This document shows, one piece after another, positions 12,502 to 22,280 of a DNA stretch of 64,000 nucleotides. Position numbers and translations under genes: made by a program. Location of the stretch: assembly GCF_017591435.1 (NCBI RefSeq), contig NC_059304.1, forward strand, positions 28,524,020 to 28,588,019, given 5' to 3'. Under the pieces are notes generated by a model that was given only the letters and a program-made list of their open reading frames with translations, did no database searches and had not been told where the DNA came from. Positions within the stretch are counted from its first letter, which is position 1; each line of letters opens with the position of its first letter. This stretch comes from Portunus trituberculatus. Taxonomy: Eukaryota; Arthropoda; Malacostraca; Decapoda; Portunidae.

Positions 12502-12505
<4 letters not shown>
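11513..12505 (+). mobile_element. Tigger/pogo-like element, copy P2
   Basis: Same termini and interior as P1 (left CAGGCAACCTCCTTTAACG, right GGGGGTTGCCT), set between the second and third (TA)n tracts. The final base of the right terminus is mutated or lost. It differs from P1 by scattered substitutions and small indels, so the two are separate insertions or an old duplication, not an assembly echo. Confidence 0.85.
11777..12088 (+). pseudogene. Tigger-type transposase N-terminal fragment (P2)
   Basis: Counterpart of the P1 fragment. RKSLTLQVKLDIIHRHERG is recognisable as the start of the helix-turn-helix, but a later frameshift replaces the GL..STV recognition helix seen in P1 with unrelated residues. 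The rest of the transposase is absent. Non-functional. Confidence 0.7.

Positions 12506-12567
<62 letters not shown>
12505..12567. repeat. (TA)n microsatellite, third of three
   Basis: About 62 bp of AT dinucleotide immediately right of P2. Confidence 0.96.
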
Positions 12568-12569
<2 letters not shown>

Positions 12570-13299
12570 CTTTTTACAAGCCTTGCCCCCAAGAAAATGC
12601 ATAAAGTGAAATCTTGAAATACCAAAAAATAAAACAGAGATATCTTGATGAGATCGGCCACAGACGGCGGAGACTCCAGCGACTTGGCCGCTTCTTCTTC
12701 TTCTTGTGACCTTTTTAGCTTGGCGTGTTGTTTTTCACCACAATATTAAATTTGTTTTCACTCCTTTATTGCCTGCTATAATGGATATCATATCATAGTA
12801 CTCATATACGCTCATGCCATGAGGATAACCTGGACTCCGTGATAGTGAATTACTAATGAAATACCGTGGTATTTCATTCCCAGCAATCTTAGAGCAACCT
12901 TGTCATCGTCCCTCCAAGCGTTCGTGGAAGCCACTTCGTGGCAGGAGTTGCGCTGAGGTTGTTAAAGAATTTTGGATCCAGTTCCAGGAGCGCTAGAGAC
13001 AGGCAGGAAGCCAGACAATCGCGGCGAAGCTGCTGCCTTCAGTCCCTCACCCGTAAATTCAAACCCAGAAAATTCGCTAAAACGGATGTGGTTGTACGTT
13101 ATGCGGACTTTTTGGTCTAACTGTATATTGTACGTTAAACCAGAAATTCGTTATACGAACGTTTGTTAAGCGGAGTATTACTGTACCTTTTTTGGGCAAC
13201 CTCTCTATTACGTATAGCATGAGAACAGGCTGAGTTAAACCAAGGTTTAGAAGGTTTAGGTTGAGATAAAACATAAGGAATGTTTACCTTCATGCCAGA

Positions 13300-14065
13300 C
13301 ACTATCACCTCTGTTATGCATTCAGCACAAAGAGATGGGTCTCTGACACAGAAGCATTAATCATTCCCGGGAAAATCAGCATAATACCTCCTCAGGTCGC
13401 CCCAGCTGGCAGAGGCAAAATGCCAGAGGCACGTTCGCTTTGGGGGATCCTGTGGAGGGATTGGAGAAATAGGACAAGATATAGAAATGAGATTGTGATC
13501 GGAGGAGCCCAACAGAGATGAAAGGGTGACAGCATAAGCAGAAGGATTAGAAGTGAGGAAGAGATTAAGAATGTTGGGCGTGTCTCCAAGATGGTCAGGA
13601 ATACGAGTAGGTTGTTGCACCAGTTGCTCTAGGTCATGGAGGATAGGCAAAGTTGAAGGCTAGTTCACCAGGATGGTCAGTGAAGGGAGAGGAAAGCCAA
13701 AGCTGGTGGCAAACATTGAAATCTCCATGAATTGAAATCTCAGTGAGTGGGTAGAGGGACAGAATGTGCTCCACTTTGGAAGTTAAGTAGTCGAAGAATT
13801 TACTGTAGTCAGAAGAGTTAGGGGAGAGATAAACAGCACAGATGAATTTAGTTTGAGAGTGATTGTTAAGTCGAAGCCAGATGCTTGAAAACTCGGAAGA
13901 TTCAAGAGCGTGGGCACGAGAGCAAGTTAAGTTGTTGTGCACATAGACGCAACATCCAGCTTTGGAATGAAAATAAGAATAGAGAAAGTAGGAGGGAACA
14001 CAGAATGGGCTACTGTCAGTTGCCTCATACAGCTGTGTTTCGATGAGGTTTTAACATGTTTTAGT
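13300..14065 (-). pseudogene. LINE L endonuclease region (frameshifted)
   Basis: Apurinic-endonuclease-like domain that nicks the target before reverse transcription. On the minus strand, LIETQLYEATDSSPF (near 14045, with the catalytic E of the ETxL motif) is followed by CCVYVHNNLTCSRAHALES, then ISIHGDFNVCHQLW (GDFN motif, near 13720) and GSSDHNLISISC (SDH motif, near 13520). All three hallmark motifs are visible but not in one continuous frame. The RT half follows after the 3 kb insertion. Confidence 0.82.
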
Positions 14066-14130
14066 GAGTTACAATATCCCTCAGGTAATGTTACATCCAT
14101 TGTGAGTATTTCAAACAACTAAGAGAGAGA

Positions 14131-14425
14131 ATGAGGTGTGGTGAAGAAATTTTTAGGGTGGACTATGGTAGTCTCTATCCTCTCAAGTATATAACCTGCA
14201 GTACAATATCTTTAGCATTGGGAACAAAATTCTGGAGAGTATGCATTGTCTTGTGAACCTGAAGGATTTTTTCCTAAGAAATTCTAGTTAAGGTGGAAAG
14301 CACTGGATTTGCAGTTGTGAAACATATACAAACTAGATTGTGACAACACCTTTATCTTTTCTCTGTTCAAAATTGAAGATTTCTTTGCCAAGCACTGAAT
14401 CCCTTAGATTTACAAGATTTCTTAC
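14131..14425. other. Unassigned spacer
   Basis: No gene or repeat recognised between the 5' edge of LINE L and the TTAA target of the piggyBac-like element. Confidence 0.5.
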
Positions 14426-14442
14426 TTAACCCTTTCCTTCCG

Positions 14443-14464
14443 GCAATCGTATATATACGATTGC
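14443..14464. repeat. 22 bp perfect palindrome in the piggyBac-like left end
   Basis: The arm GCAATCGTATA is followed by its exact reverse complement, 13 bp inside the left terminus. A subterminal palindrome could be a transposase-binding site or could form a cruciform; function is inference. Confidence 0.8.
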
Positions 14465-14751
14465 ATCAATGCCTCCGTAGCGACGGCGATCATACCCATA
14501 ATCAAGAATTTTCGCGCCTCAATTTTGAGCTCCAAGCGTGGTTTCTTGAGTCAGATGGTTAGTGGAAGTGTCTGGCATGTTTCCACATGTAGTGTTGTCA
14601 CTATAGCTCTGGAAATTTAGCAGTAACTAAGCTATTTTCCCTTTCTCCGGGCATCACTTGGCAACCCCAACGACCCGCCGGGTGGAAAGCACCATGATAA
14701 GTGCGAAGAGACATCCTGATAAGAACGAAGGATCTCAGATCATAACTCACC

Positions 14752-14940
14752 ATGGAGCAGGACAGAACATATGTATTTGGCAGTGCTTCTGAGTTTGAAG
14801 ACAGTGACAGTGAATATTTAGAAGAAGAAACTGAAAAAAGCGAAGACATTAGTGAGGACTCGGAAAGTGAAAAAAAATATTACCTATCATTCTTTCATGT
14901 TAATTTTTTCATTATCTTCGATTTTATAATAAAATGGTAG
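14752..14940 (+). pseudogene. piggyBac-like transposase N-terminal remnant
   Basis: An open frame of 62 codons starts MEQDRTYVFGSASEFEDSD and continues with a Glu/Ser-rich acidic stretch before running into hydrophobic read-through and a stop. piggyBac transposases typically begin with such an acidic, low-complexity tail. The position just inside the left terminus of a TTAA-flanked element fits. The DDD catalytic core is absent. Assignment rests mainly on context. Confidence 0.5.
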
Positions 14941-14950
14941 AAGGTAACTT

Positions 14951-14953
<3 letters not shown>

Positions 14954-14986
<33 letters not shown>
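14954..14986. repeat. (GA)n microsatellite
   Basis: About 33 bp of GA dinucleotide between the transposase remnant and the nested SINE end. Confidence 0.93.
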
Positions 14987-14988
<2 letters not shown>

Positions 14989-15011
14989 AACTAACAGGTT
15001 GGCGCATGAAA

Positions 15012-15068
15012 GTGTGTGTAATTCACCTCGGTCGCCTGCTGGTCACCCAGCCAGTCTTCCCCATTGCG
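15012..15068 (-). mobile_element. SINE 3' end fragment
   Basis: On the minus strand this reads AATGGGGAAGACTGGCTGGG and ends GTGAATTACACACAC. This matches the last about 57 bp of the SINE copies at 24.6 and 48.5 kb. It lies directly 3' of the tail of LINE A in the same orientation. Confidence 0.78.
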
Positions 15069-15199
15069 TGTGCGTGTATTCACCTAGTTGTAATTCACCT
15101 AGTTGTAATTTTACAGGGCCTGGGTATCATACTCGTGTGGCCCCGTCTCCATATCTACACACATCCAACTTTCCTTTAAAACTATGCACACTCCTCGTT

Positions 15200-17990
15200 G
15201 ACACCACCTCCTCAGTCAAACCATTCCACACCTCCACACATCTTTGTGGGAAACTATATTTCTTCACATCCTTCAAGCATATTCCCTTGGCTATCTTTTT
15301 ACTATGCGATCTCGTAGGTCTATTTAAGTTTCCTCTCTCAACATCATTTGCTCATTATCCACTTCATCCAGTCTGTTCAACAGTTTATAAACCTGTATTA
15401 AATCTCCTCTTTCTCTTCTTTGTTCCAAGGTAAGCAAATTCATTTCTTTTAATCTCTCCTCATAGGTCATTTCTGCCAATTCCGGAACCATTTTTGTTGC
15501 CATTCTCTGCAATCTCTCCAACTTCCTTATATGCTTCTTTTTATAAGGGGACCAAACCACTCCAGCATATTTCAATCTTGGTCTAATTACTGTACTAATT
15601 AATTTCTTCATCATATCTTTATCCATATAATGGAAGGCTAATCCAATATTTTTTATCAAATTATACGTTTCTCCAAACATCTTATCAATATGAGCCTCAA
15701 ACTGCCCATGGTCTTGTATTATCACTCCCAAATCCTTTTCCTTTTCCACCTTTTTCAACACTACTTCTTCACCCATCTTATATGACCCTCTTGGCCGTCT
15801 TCCACTCTTCCCCATCTCCATCACATGACTTTTGCTCAGATTAAATTCCATTTGCCAGCTCTTGCTCCACTCCCAAATCTTATCCAGATTTGCCTGTAAA
15901 ATTTCACAATCTTCACTCTTCACACACCTACACAACTTCGCATCATCCGCAAACAAATTAATATAACTGTTTACTCCCTCTGGCGTGTCATTAATATATA
16001 CAAGGAAAAGTATTGGTGCCAGCACTGAGCCTTGTGGGACTCCACTCTCCACCACCAACCAGTCCGACTTTGCATCCCTTATTACCGTTCTCATCTCCCT
16101 CCATCTCAAGTAGTTTTCCATCCACTTTAACACTTTTCCTTTCAGTCCTCCATAAATCTCTAATTTCCATAGCAGTCTCATGTAAGGTACCTTGTCAAAA
16201 GCTTTCTTTAAATCCAAATATACACAGTCCATCCATCCCTCTCTCTCGTATTTTGTCAATCACTCTTGAATAAAAGCTCAATAGGTTTGTTACACATGAC
16301 CTCCCTTTCCTAAAGCCAAATTGATGATCCGATAATAACTTATGATCCTCCAGGAACCGTATCCAATATTTCTTTATCACCCTCTCACAAATCTTACCGA
16401 CCACACTAGTTAGAGAGACAGGTCTATAGTTAAGAGGCTCTTCCTTACTGCCTCCCTTATAAATGGGCACCACTTCAGCTCTTTTCCACTCTACTGGTAC
16501 TTCCCCTGTTTCTAATGAACACCTTATAATATCATATAATGGATCAATCAATTCTTCTCTACACTCCTTCAATAATTTTCCTGAAACTTCATCTGGTCCC
16601 ATCGCTTTATCATCATTAAGTTCCTCCAACATTTTATATAACTCCTTTTTAGGTATCTTAATGTCATCAATGTGCACAATTTTTGTACATTCTGAGGCTT
16701 TACAAACATTGTTTCTTTAGTAAATACTTGCTGAAACCTATTATTTAGCAATTCTGCTATATTCTTAGGGTCATCTACTATCCCTTGCTCTCCTTTTAAT
16801 CTTTCAATGGACTCTCTCTTTTTAAGTTTACCATTTATGAACCTGTAAAACAATTTTGGATGTTCCTTACTCTTGTCTACAATATCTTTTTCAAATTTCC
16901 TTTCTTCCTCCTCCTTACCCTCACATACTCATTTCTCGCCACTCTATAATTCTCCTTATTTAGTATATTCCTGCTCTTTTCCATCTTTTCCAAGCCACAT
17001 CTCTCTTTTCCTTAGCCTTAACACAAGTTGCATTAAACCAATCCTTTCTTCCTTCCTCTCTCGGTTTATACTTTGGTACAAATTTCATAACTCCTTCTTT
17101 ATAATATTTCATAAAAATCTCATATTTTTTTGCACTTCTCTGATTTGTAACATCTCCTCCCAATCTAATTTTCTGAAATAATTTTTCAAACTTTCTGTGT
17201 CCATCTTTCTATAATTCAATCTACCACTCCTGTATGTCTCGTCTTTCCTTCGCTGTGTTGTTGCTATCTGCATTTCCATAACCACATGTTCACTCTTTCC
17301 CAAAGGACATTTGTATTGTATATCTCCACATAGGTACACTTCTCTTGTTAACACCAAATTCAGTCTAGCTGGTTCATCATCTCTATATCTAGTATTTTCC
17401 TTCACCCTCTGTTCCATCATATTTTCCATCATTAGATTAAGAAATCTCTCTCCCCATGCTTCCTCTCCAACACCACTTACTAGATTTTCCCAATCCACCT
17501 CCTTACAATTAAAATCTACTAGTATCACCTTTCTTTTTCCAGGTAATACACTTTCCAAACTCTGTAAAGTATCCTTGATCATATTGTCGTATTCCCTTAA
17601 TGTCCAAGAATTTGTTCTAGGAGGTACATAGGTCACCATGATTATTAATTCTTTTCCATCACTTTTTATCCTTATGCTTATCACTTCTGCATTGTTCTTC
17701 CCATACCAAACCTTATCCACATTTATTTATTTCTTCGTCATAATCATAACTCATCCTCCACCTTTACTCTCTCTATCCTTTCTCCATATATTATATTTAT
17801 TATCCAAATTTACCTTTGTTTTTTCATGCAATTTTGTCTCAGTCAAACACACTATATCAGGCTTCTCCACCATCATATAGTCTTGCAATTCCAATCTACT
17901 TGACAGTATCCCATCTATATTAGTATACATTACGGTCCACCCACTGCTCCTTCTAGGGGTTTCTCCGCATTCCTTCTTTCCACATACCAC
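15200..17990 (-). pseudogene. LINE A ORF2: endonuclease and reverse transcriptase
   Basis: Bifunctional target-nicking and copying enzyme. The endonuclease begins with VMYTNIDGILSSRLELQDY and VCLTETKL (17990-17830), then VTYVPPRTNSW, VDFNCKEVDW (the usual GDFN glycine is replaced by V) and KSEHVVMEM. The RT carries WKRAEVVPIYKGG, NYRPVSLTSVVGKICERV, FGFRKGRSCVTNL (16677-16195), GVPQGSVLAPILFLVYIND and the catalytic FADDAKL (16050-15930). The C-terminal arm has LERLQRMATKMVPEL. Palm through C-terminal region is one long frame of 311 codons; about four frames in total. The catalytic DD is intact, but the whole protein cannot be made. Confidence 0.85.
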
Positions 17991-18889
17991 TTTCTGACTC
18001 TCTCTCCTATAACTCTCCAAAAAAACTTTTCTCTTTCCTCCTCAGACCGCTCATCATTTTTCCTTCTCGCCTCTTCCAACAATTCCTTATATCTTCTCCT
18101 CTCTTCCTCATTTCTATTCCTTCTCACAAACACCTCTTTACAACTTTCTATCTCTCGTAACTTTGATGTTATATATAGGATATCTTCCGCAGATTGTTGT
18201 GACTTCAGTACTACTTTAATCGGTCTGCTCACTCCCTCCTTATACGGACCCAGTCTATGGATCTCTTCCACTTCTTCTTGTAGGTCTTTTTTTTCATCAT
18301 CATTTAGATTTTTTAACATCTCGTACCGTTTATAATTCTTCCTTAATTCTTTTAGGCTTATATGTTATATTTTGTTCTTTCATCCCAAATATTAACACAC
18401 TCTTCTTCTTTTCTGCTATTTCTCTTATCAATGTTTCCTTATTTTTCATAACATTAACCAGTTCCTTGGACCTTTCTTTTTTGTCTTCCTTCAACTGATC
18501 TTTAATTATTTCTTGTAATCCAACCATCTCTGCTTCCCTCAACTCAGTCCATTGTGTTTTCTTCAGTTCCCATTCCCTTTCAAACCTTTCATTCTGCTCA
18601 CTAATCATTTCCTTAAAGTCATCTTTCTCCTTTACTACTCTCTCCATTTTCTCCTCCAACCGTCTTTTGTATTTTTCAACCTCCACTCTCAAGTGTGCAT
18701 TCTCATCCACCAATCGTTTTTTATTTTCCTCCAGTCTCTTAACTCTTTCCTTCAAAGCCTTGCGGAATTCTCTATCCTGCTCCTCCTCACTCCTCTGAAC
18801 TTTTAATTCCTTCACCAACTCCTTAAATCTCTTCTCCAACATTACCAATCTACCTTGCATTGTTGCCCCTGTTGAAGATGGACTCATGC
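17930..18889 (-). pseudogene. LINE A ORF1: coiled-coil RNA-binding protein
   Basis: ORF1 proteins of this type bind LINE RNA and form the ribonucleoprotein. The upstream part (about 18889-18330) is a long Lys/Glu-rich heptad region (MLEKRFKELVKELKV and onward), predicted coiled coil. It ends with KKKSVLIFGMKEQN, after which a frame change leads into VEEIHRLGPYKEGVSRPIKV, an RRM-like/L1-ORF1-like core, and FFWRVIGERVRKWYVE at the end. ORF2 overlaps or follows immediately. Only one frame break separates the two halves. Confidence 0.8.
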
Positions 18890-18965
18890 TTTGAGTATAT
18901 ACAAGGAAAAGTATTGGTGCCAGCACTGAACCTTGTGGGACTCCACTCTCCACCACCAACCAGTC
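18890..18965 (-). repeat. Displaced LINE A-type RT fragment fused upstream of ORF1
   Basis: About 76 bp nearly identical to 15990-16066 of the same element, encoding VVESGVPQGSVLAPILFLVYT. It sits 5' of ORF1 in frame with the coiled coil and abuts the AC-rich tail of LINE B. It could be a template-switch product or the stub of an older LINE copy. Confidence 0.82.
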
Positions 18966-20133
18966 TGTGTATTTACCTAGTTGTATTTACCTAGTTGTAG
19001 TTTTACAGGGCCTGGGCTTTATGCTCGTGTGGTCCCGTCTCCATATCTACACTTATCCAATTTTTCTTTAAAACTATGTACACTCTTTGCTGATACCACT
19101 TCCTCACTCAAACTGTTCCAAGTCTCAACACATCTTTTGGAAACTAAATTTTTAACATCTCTCAGACATCGTCCCTTCCTTAGTTTCTTACTATGCGATC
19201 TTGTGCTTCTAAAGTCATATTCTTCTCTCAGGATCAGTTTCTCATTATCCACTTCATCCATTCCGTTAATCAATTTATAAACCTGTATCAGATCCCCTCT
19301 CTCTCTTCTCTGCTCCAAGGTTGGTAGATCCATTGCCTTTAGTCTCTCATCATATGCCATCCCTTTAAATTCTGGAACCATTCTTGTAGCCATTTTTTGT
19401 AGTCTCTCTAATTTTCTTGTGTTTCTTTTTATGGGGAGTCCACACAACTCTTGCATATTCCAATCTAAGTCTTATTTTAGTACTTATCAATTTCTTCATC
19501 ATTTCCTTGTCAATATAGTGAAATGCTACTCCAATATTCCTTAGCAAATTATACGTCTCTCTGAAAATTCTATCAATATGGCTAACCGGTTGATTATTTT
19601 CTTCCATTGTCACTCCCAAGTCCTTTTCCTCTTTTACTTTTTCTAGTTCTACTCCATCTCCCATCTTATAGATTCCCACTGGTCGTCTTTCACTTTTTCC
19701 CATTTCCATGACATGGCTTTTGTCCACATTGAATTCCATCTCCATTTTTGCTCCATTTCCAGATCTTGTTTAAGTCTTCCTGTAGTATTTCACAATCCTC
19801 TTTTTGTTTAATGACTCTGCACAGTTTCGCATCGTCCATAAACAGATTTATGTAGCTGTTCACTCCTCTGGCATGTCATTTATATATACGAGAAAAAGTA
19901 TTGGTGCCAATACTGACCCCTGTGGCACTCCGCTGTCTACTGTTCTCCACTTGGACTTCATATCTTTAACTATCGTCCTTATTTCTCTCCCCCTTAAGTA
20001 ATTCTTCATCCATCTCAATGTGCTTCCTTTTAAGCCACCCTTCTCCTCTAACTTCCATAGTAATCTTTCATGTGGCACTTTATCAAAAGCCTTTTTTAGA
20101 TCTAAATAAATACAGTCAATCCATCCCTCTCTC
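18966..20133 (-). mobile_element. LINE B: 5'-truncated CR1-like LINE
   Basis: Minus-strand copy starting within the RT at REGWIDCIYLDLKKAFDKV (near 20133) and ending at a 3' tail with two copies of the AACTAGGTAAATAC 14-mer (18966-18995) and a stub of AC. Contains GVPQGSVLAPILF (near 19910), a mutated FADD (AxDD region near 19830, read as MDDAKL), LGVTMEENNQPVSHID and the C-terminal arm to 19020. Frames are broken in three places. The 5' edge abuts (AC)n, seen as (GT)n at 20137-20161. Confidence 0.86.
19019..20133 (-). pseudogene. LINE B ORF2 C-terminal half
   Basis: RT palm, thumb and C-terminal region without endonuclease or fingers. On the minus strand: LDLKKAFDKVPHERLLWKL, GVPQGSVLAPILFLVYINDM, EMEFNVDKSHVMEMGKSERR, LLRNIGVAFHYIDKEMMKKL and DLPTLEQRRERGDLIQVYKL. 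Close to LINEs D, E and I. The truncation at the 5' end is typical of incomplete reverse transcription. Confidence 0.84.
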
Positions 20134-20136
20134 TCT

Positions 20137-20161
<25 letters not shown>
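20137..20161. repeat. (GT)n tract at the LINE B 5' junction
   Basis: A 24 bp GT run, (AC)n on the minus strand, that immediately precedes LINE B and passes into GCGCGC. Short but positioned exactly at the junction. Confidence 0.92.
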
Positions 20162-20168
<7 letters not shown>

Positions 20169-21205
20169 GGCGGTGTCATCGCTCTCCGGGCTGTTTCTGG
20201 AAGACGGATCACACAGCAGGAGGAGGAGGAATTCTTGATAAGGCATAAACTGAACTTTCACAGGTCACATCGAGCTACAAAGTACATCATTGTATTCAGA
20301 ATAACAAAGAGAAAATAATTATTAGTATTCAAACAGTTTTCTGACAATTTCTAGGTTTACCATTTTTAGCCGTCATAGGAAACGGGAAAATAGTTTAAGC
20401 GCCGGAAGGAAAGGGTTAATAGTATGGGTCTATGGACTCATAAGGTGTACATCCTGAATTGCATTAGAGTTAGAATTCAAAGAATTGGCTATTTTTTTTT
20501 TTCTCCTGTTGCTAATGAAAGATACTTTTGAAGCAGATGAGATTTTCACTTTCAATGACACAGTATTCAATACAGTTTTATAGTTAAATCAGTTTGATGC
20601 CTCCTTAACCATAATAATTATTATATACTTTAGCTTATTTTGTCATTCTGTACACAAATTGAAACTCAGTTTTATTGCAGTTACTTTCAAAGTTAAATGT
20701 TATACTATAAATATATATGTGTAAGAACTACATGAGTGGTTTAGATTTAGATAATAACAGAAAAATAACTAAAAAATATAAAAATGAAAACTAGCCATTA
20801 AACTATTAAATTATAGAAAGAGTCAGCAACATTTGAGACATCACATGGCAGAGGGGTGTAACCCGCTAACTGCCAGTTTTTGAGTAAGTATCTGATCAGG
20901 CCACTAGAGGGGTGTAGTATTCATGTGGAAGTAGGTGCCAGGCAAAACTAACCCCTATGCTCCTATTATCAATGTATGAAAATACATGTTTCCCACGTGC
21001 CAAACACAACGTTAAGTCTGTGCTACAGAGGCTCGCCTTTTAAACCTCATACATGTAATACTTATGCAACGCTCTTATTATTTTCCACATAAATACATAA
21101 ATTGCAGTGTGAGTCATGAGCCCGAGTGATACCAATGTGGAGCCTGATACTCCAACAACATCCCATAAGCATACCAAGAAGGTGGAATGATAGGCTGTCG
21201 AATAA

Positions 21206-21208
<3 letters not shown>

Positions 21209-21284
<76 letters not shown>
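21209..21284. repeat. (AT)n followed by a T homopolymer
   Basis: About 50 bp of AT dinucleotide passing into a run of about 26 T. On the minus strand this is A-rich then (AT)n. Confidence 0.95.
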
Positions 21285-21653
21285 CATTTGTAGAAAATGA
21301 TAAAAAATCATGATTTGGATAAAAATTGCAAAAACTTTCACAGTATGTTTAGATTAGATACTAGTTTTCATAAATACACTCAAAGTTTACATATTTTGGG
21401 TTTGGCAAAAACAGGGGTCACAAACAAACAAATATAGAAACAAACAAACAATCACAAGCAAATGCTTTATAAAATAGGTATTGACCAGCTGATTAATATG
21501 ATATATAATACTAATGCATTACAAACATTTTGTTAAAATAACAATACTTAACTTCAACGTGCAATATCTAAAAACATGAATACCGCATATATGCCCCTCT
21601 GGAATGCAACACCTCATTTATCAGTGAGGGAGAACATGACTATTTTATTTGAT

Positions 21654-21832
21654 GCTTACTGGCACGAATGAATTCTGAAATTGTTTAATGTCATTGATGC
21701 TTAGATTACTTCATCATCATGAAGAAATTCATAGATTTTTAGGTTCACTGGCATGAATGAATTCATGAATTAGTTAATGTCAATGACCTTTAAGTTAATT
21801 CATCTTCATAAGGAAATTTATAGGTTTATTAG
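21654..21832. repeat. Two-copy tandem repeat, about 89 bp unit
   Basis: Units 21654-21742 and 21743-21832 share the pattern ACTGGCA.GAATGAATTC and a TTAATGTCAATGA-type block. They are diverged by about 20 percent, so the duplication is old. Just upstream of the candidate exon at 21945. Confidence 0.75.
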
Positions 21833-21944
21833 TTCAACTATTTGTTTATAAGCAAAATAGTATTATGAATTTTTAATATGAAATTTTATTAAAGAATGTA
21901 TTTCTCTATACAGAGATATTAATAGCTTATTTTATTTTTCACAG

Positions 21945-22022
21945 AATCGAAGCTGCAAGATCATTCATTGGAAGCAGTATAGCAGTATCAGCAAAGACTA
22001 CAATAATAACAAATATGGAAGG
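21945..22022 (+). CDS. Candidate internal exon of an unrecognised host gene
   Basis: A 78 bp stretch is framed by a good acceptor (TTATTTTATTTTTCACAG, polypyrimidine then AG, ending 21944) and a consensus donor (GTATGT at 22023). One frame is open throughout (phase: one base, 25 codons, two bases) and reads IEAARSFIGSSIAVSAKTT and on; a second frame is also open. The segment is more GC-rich than the surrounding sequence. No family is recognised and no neighbouring exon was identified, so the gene cannot be named. If real, all the transposons nearby are intronic. Confidence 0.35.
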
Positions 22023-22280
22023 GTATGTATATTAATTTTGTGCTTTTTTTTGTGTGTTAATTTTCTTATCCTGTTAAGTATTTAGTATTTAAGTCAAAAC
22101 AGTGTATGATGTCAGAATTTAATATGGAAATTAATTTAAATAAGATCATAAACATATTTTGATGAGCAATTGTCATACTCTCTTAGTCAAGGCTTATTGT
22201 TGACAGGATCACCTGTCATCATAACCAAGTTCAAAGTTAGCTCAAATAACTCAAATAACCGATGAAAATTTAAAGAAGTA

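Larger units (their letters stand above)
10162..13183. mobile_element. TA-flanked TIR DNA element inserted in LINE L
   Basis: Left end CAGTAATACTCTGCTTAACG (10162) and right end CGGAGTATTACTG (to 13183) are inverted repeats of about 22 bp flanked by TA. Removing the element rejoins LINE L between its RT and EN halves. The AAGCGGA and GAACG-type subterminal sequence recalls Tigger/pogo elements. No transposase of its own is visible. The interior carries two Tigger-like elements and three (TA)n tracts, plus unassigned sequence at 12570-13160. Confidence 0.85.
8110..14130 (-). mobile_element. LINE L: jockey-like non-LTR retrotransposon, split by a DNA transposon
   Basis: On the minus strand, endonuclease fragments (14065 down to about 13300) lead to reverse transcriptase fragments (10158 down to 8194), with a 3' region near 8110-8190. 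The two halves are separated by the 3.0 kb TA-flanked element at 10162-13183. It is a different LINE family from the (AC)n-tailed copies elsewhere: the RT core reads GIPQGSVLSPTLF and YADDTSL, and the C-terminal region contains RVESKTLRFINSPPL. Frames are broken by several indels, so this copy is dead. I recall very similar proteins annotated as jockey-type polymerase in crab genomes; that is memory, not a search result. Confidence 0.85.
15069..18889 (-). mobile_element. LINE A: CR1-like non-LTR retrotransposon
   Basis: Minus-strand element with a coiled-coil ORF1 (18889-17930) and an EN-RT ORF2 (about 17990-15200). It ends in the family 3' signature, complement of CACCTAGTTGTAATTCACCTAG, and a short degenerate AC tail (GTGTGCGTGTATT on plus). 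The RT and C-terminal regions align with chicken-type CR1 proteins in motif order, hence CR1/L2 group. The 5' edge abuts a displaced RT fragment (18890-18965). Confidence 0.87.
14430..20415 (+). mobile_element. piggyBac-like element (TTAA target) filled by nested LINEs
   Basis: Left terminus CCCTTTCCTTCCGGC (14430) and right terminus GCCGGAAGGAAAGGG (to 20415) are perfect inverted repeats, each flanked by TTAA (14426-14429 and 20416-20419). TTAA duplication with CCC/GGG ends is diagnostic of the piggyBac superfamily. Excluding the nested SINE end and two LINEs (about 15.0-20.14 kb), only about 0.8 kb belongs to the element. It encodes just an acidic N-terminal fragment, so it is non-autonomous. 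Confidence 0.87.
20420..21944. other. Unassigned AT-rich DNA
   Basis: No gene recognised. It includes an AT tract with a T run and a two-copy tandem repeat listed separately. A rare GGGGTGTA motif occurs twice (20852 and 20910). Confidence 0.45.

Noticed and set aside
16013..19280. Plus-strand open frames over LINE A and B (for example 16873-17181, 18552-18806)
   Set aside because: Antisense shadows of the LINE coding strand; Ser/Phe/Leu-rich composition from complementing Lys/Glu-rich sequence.
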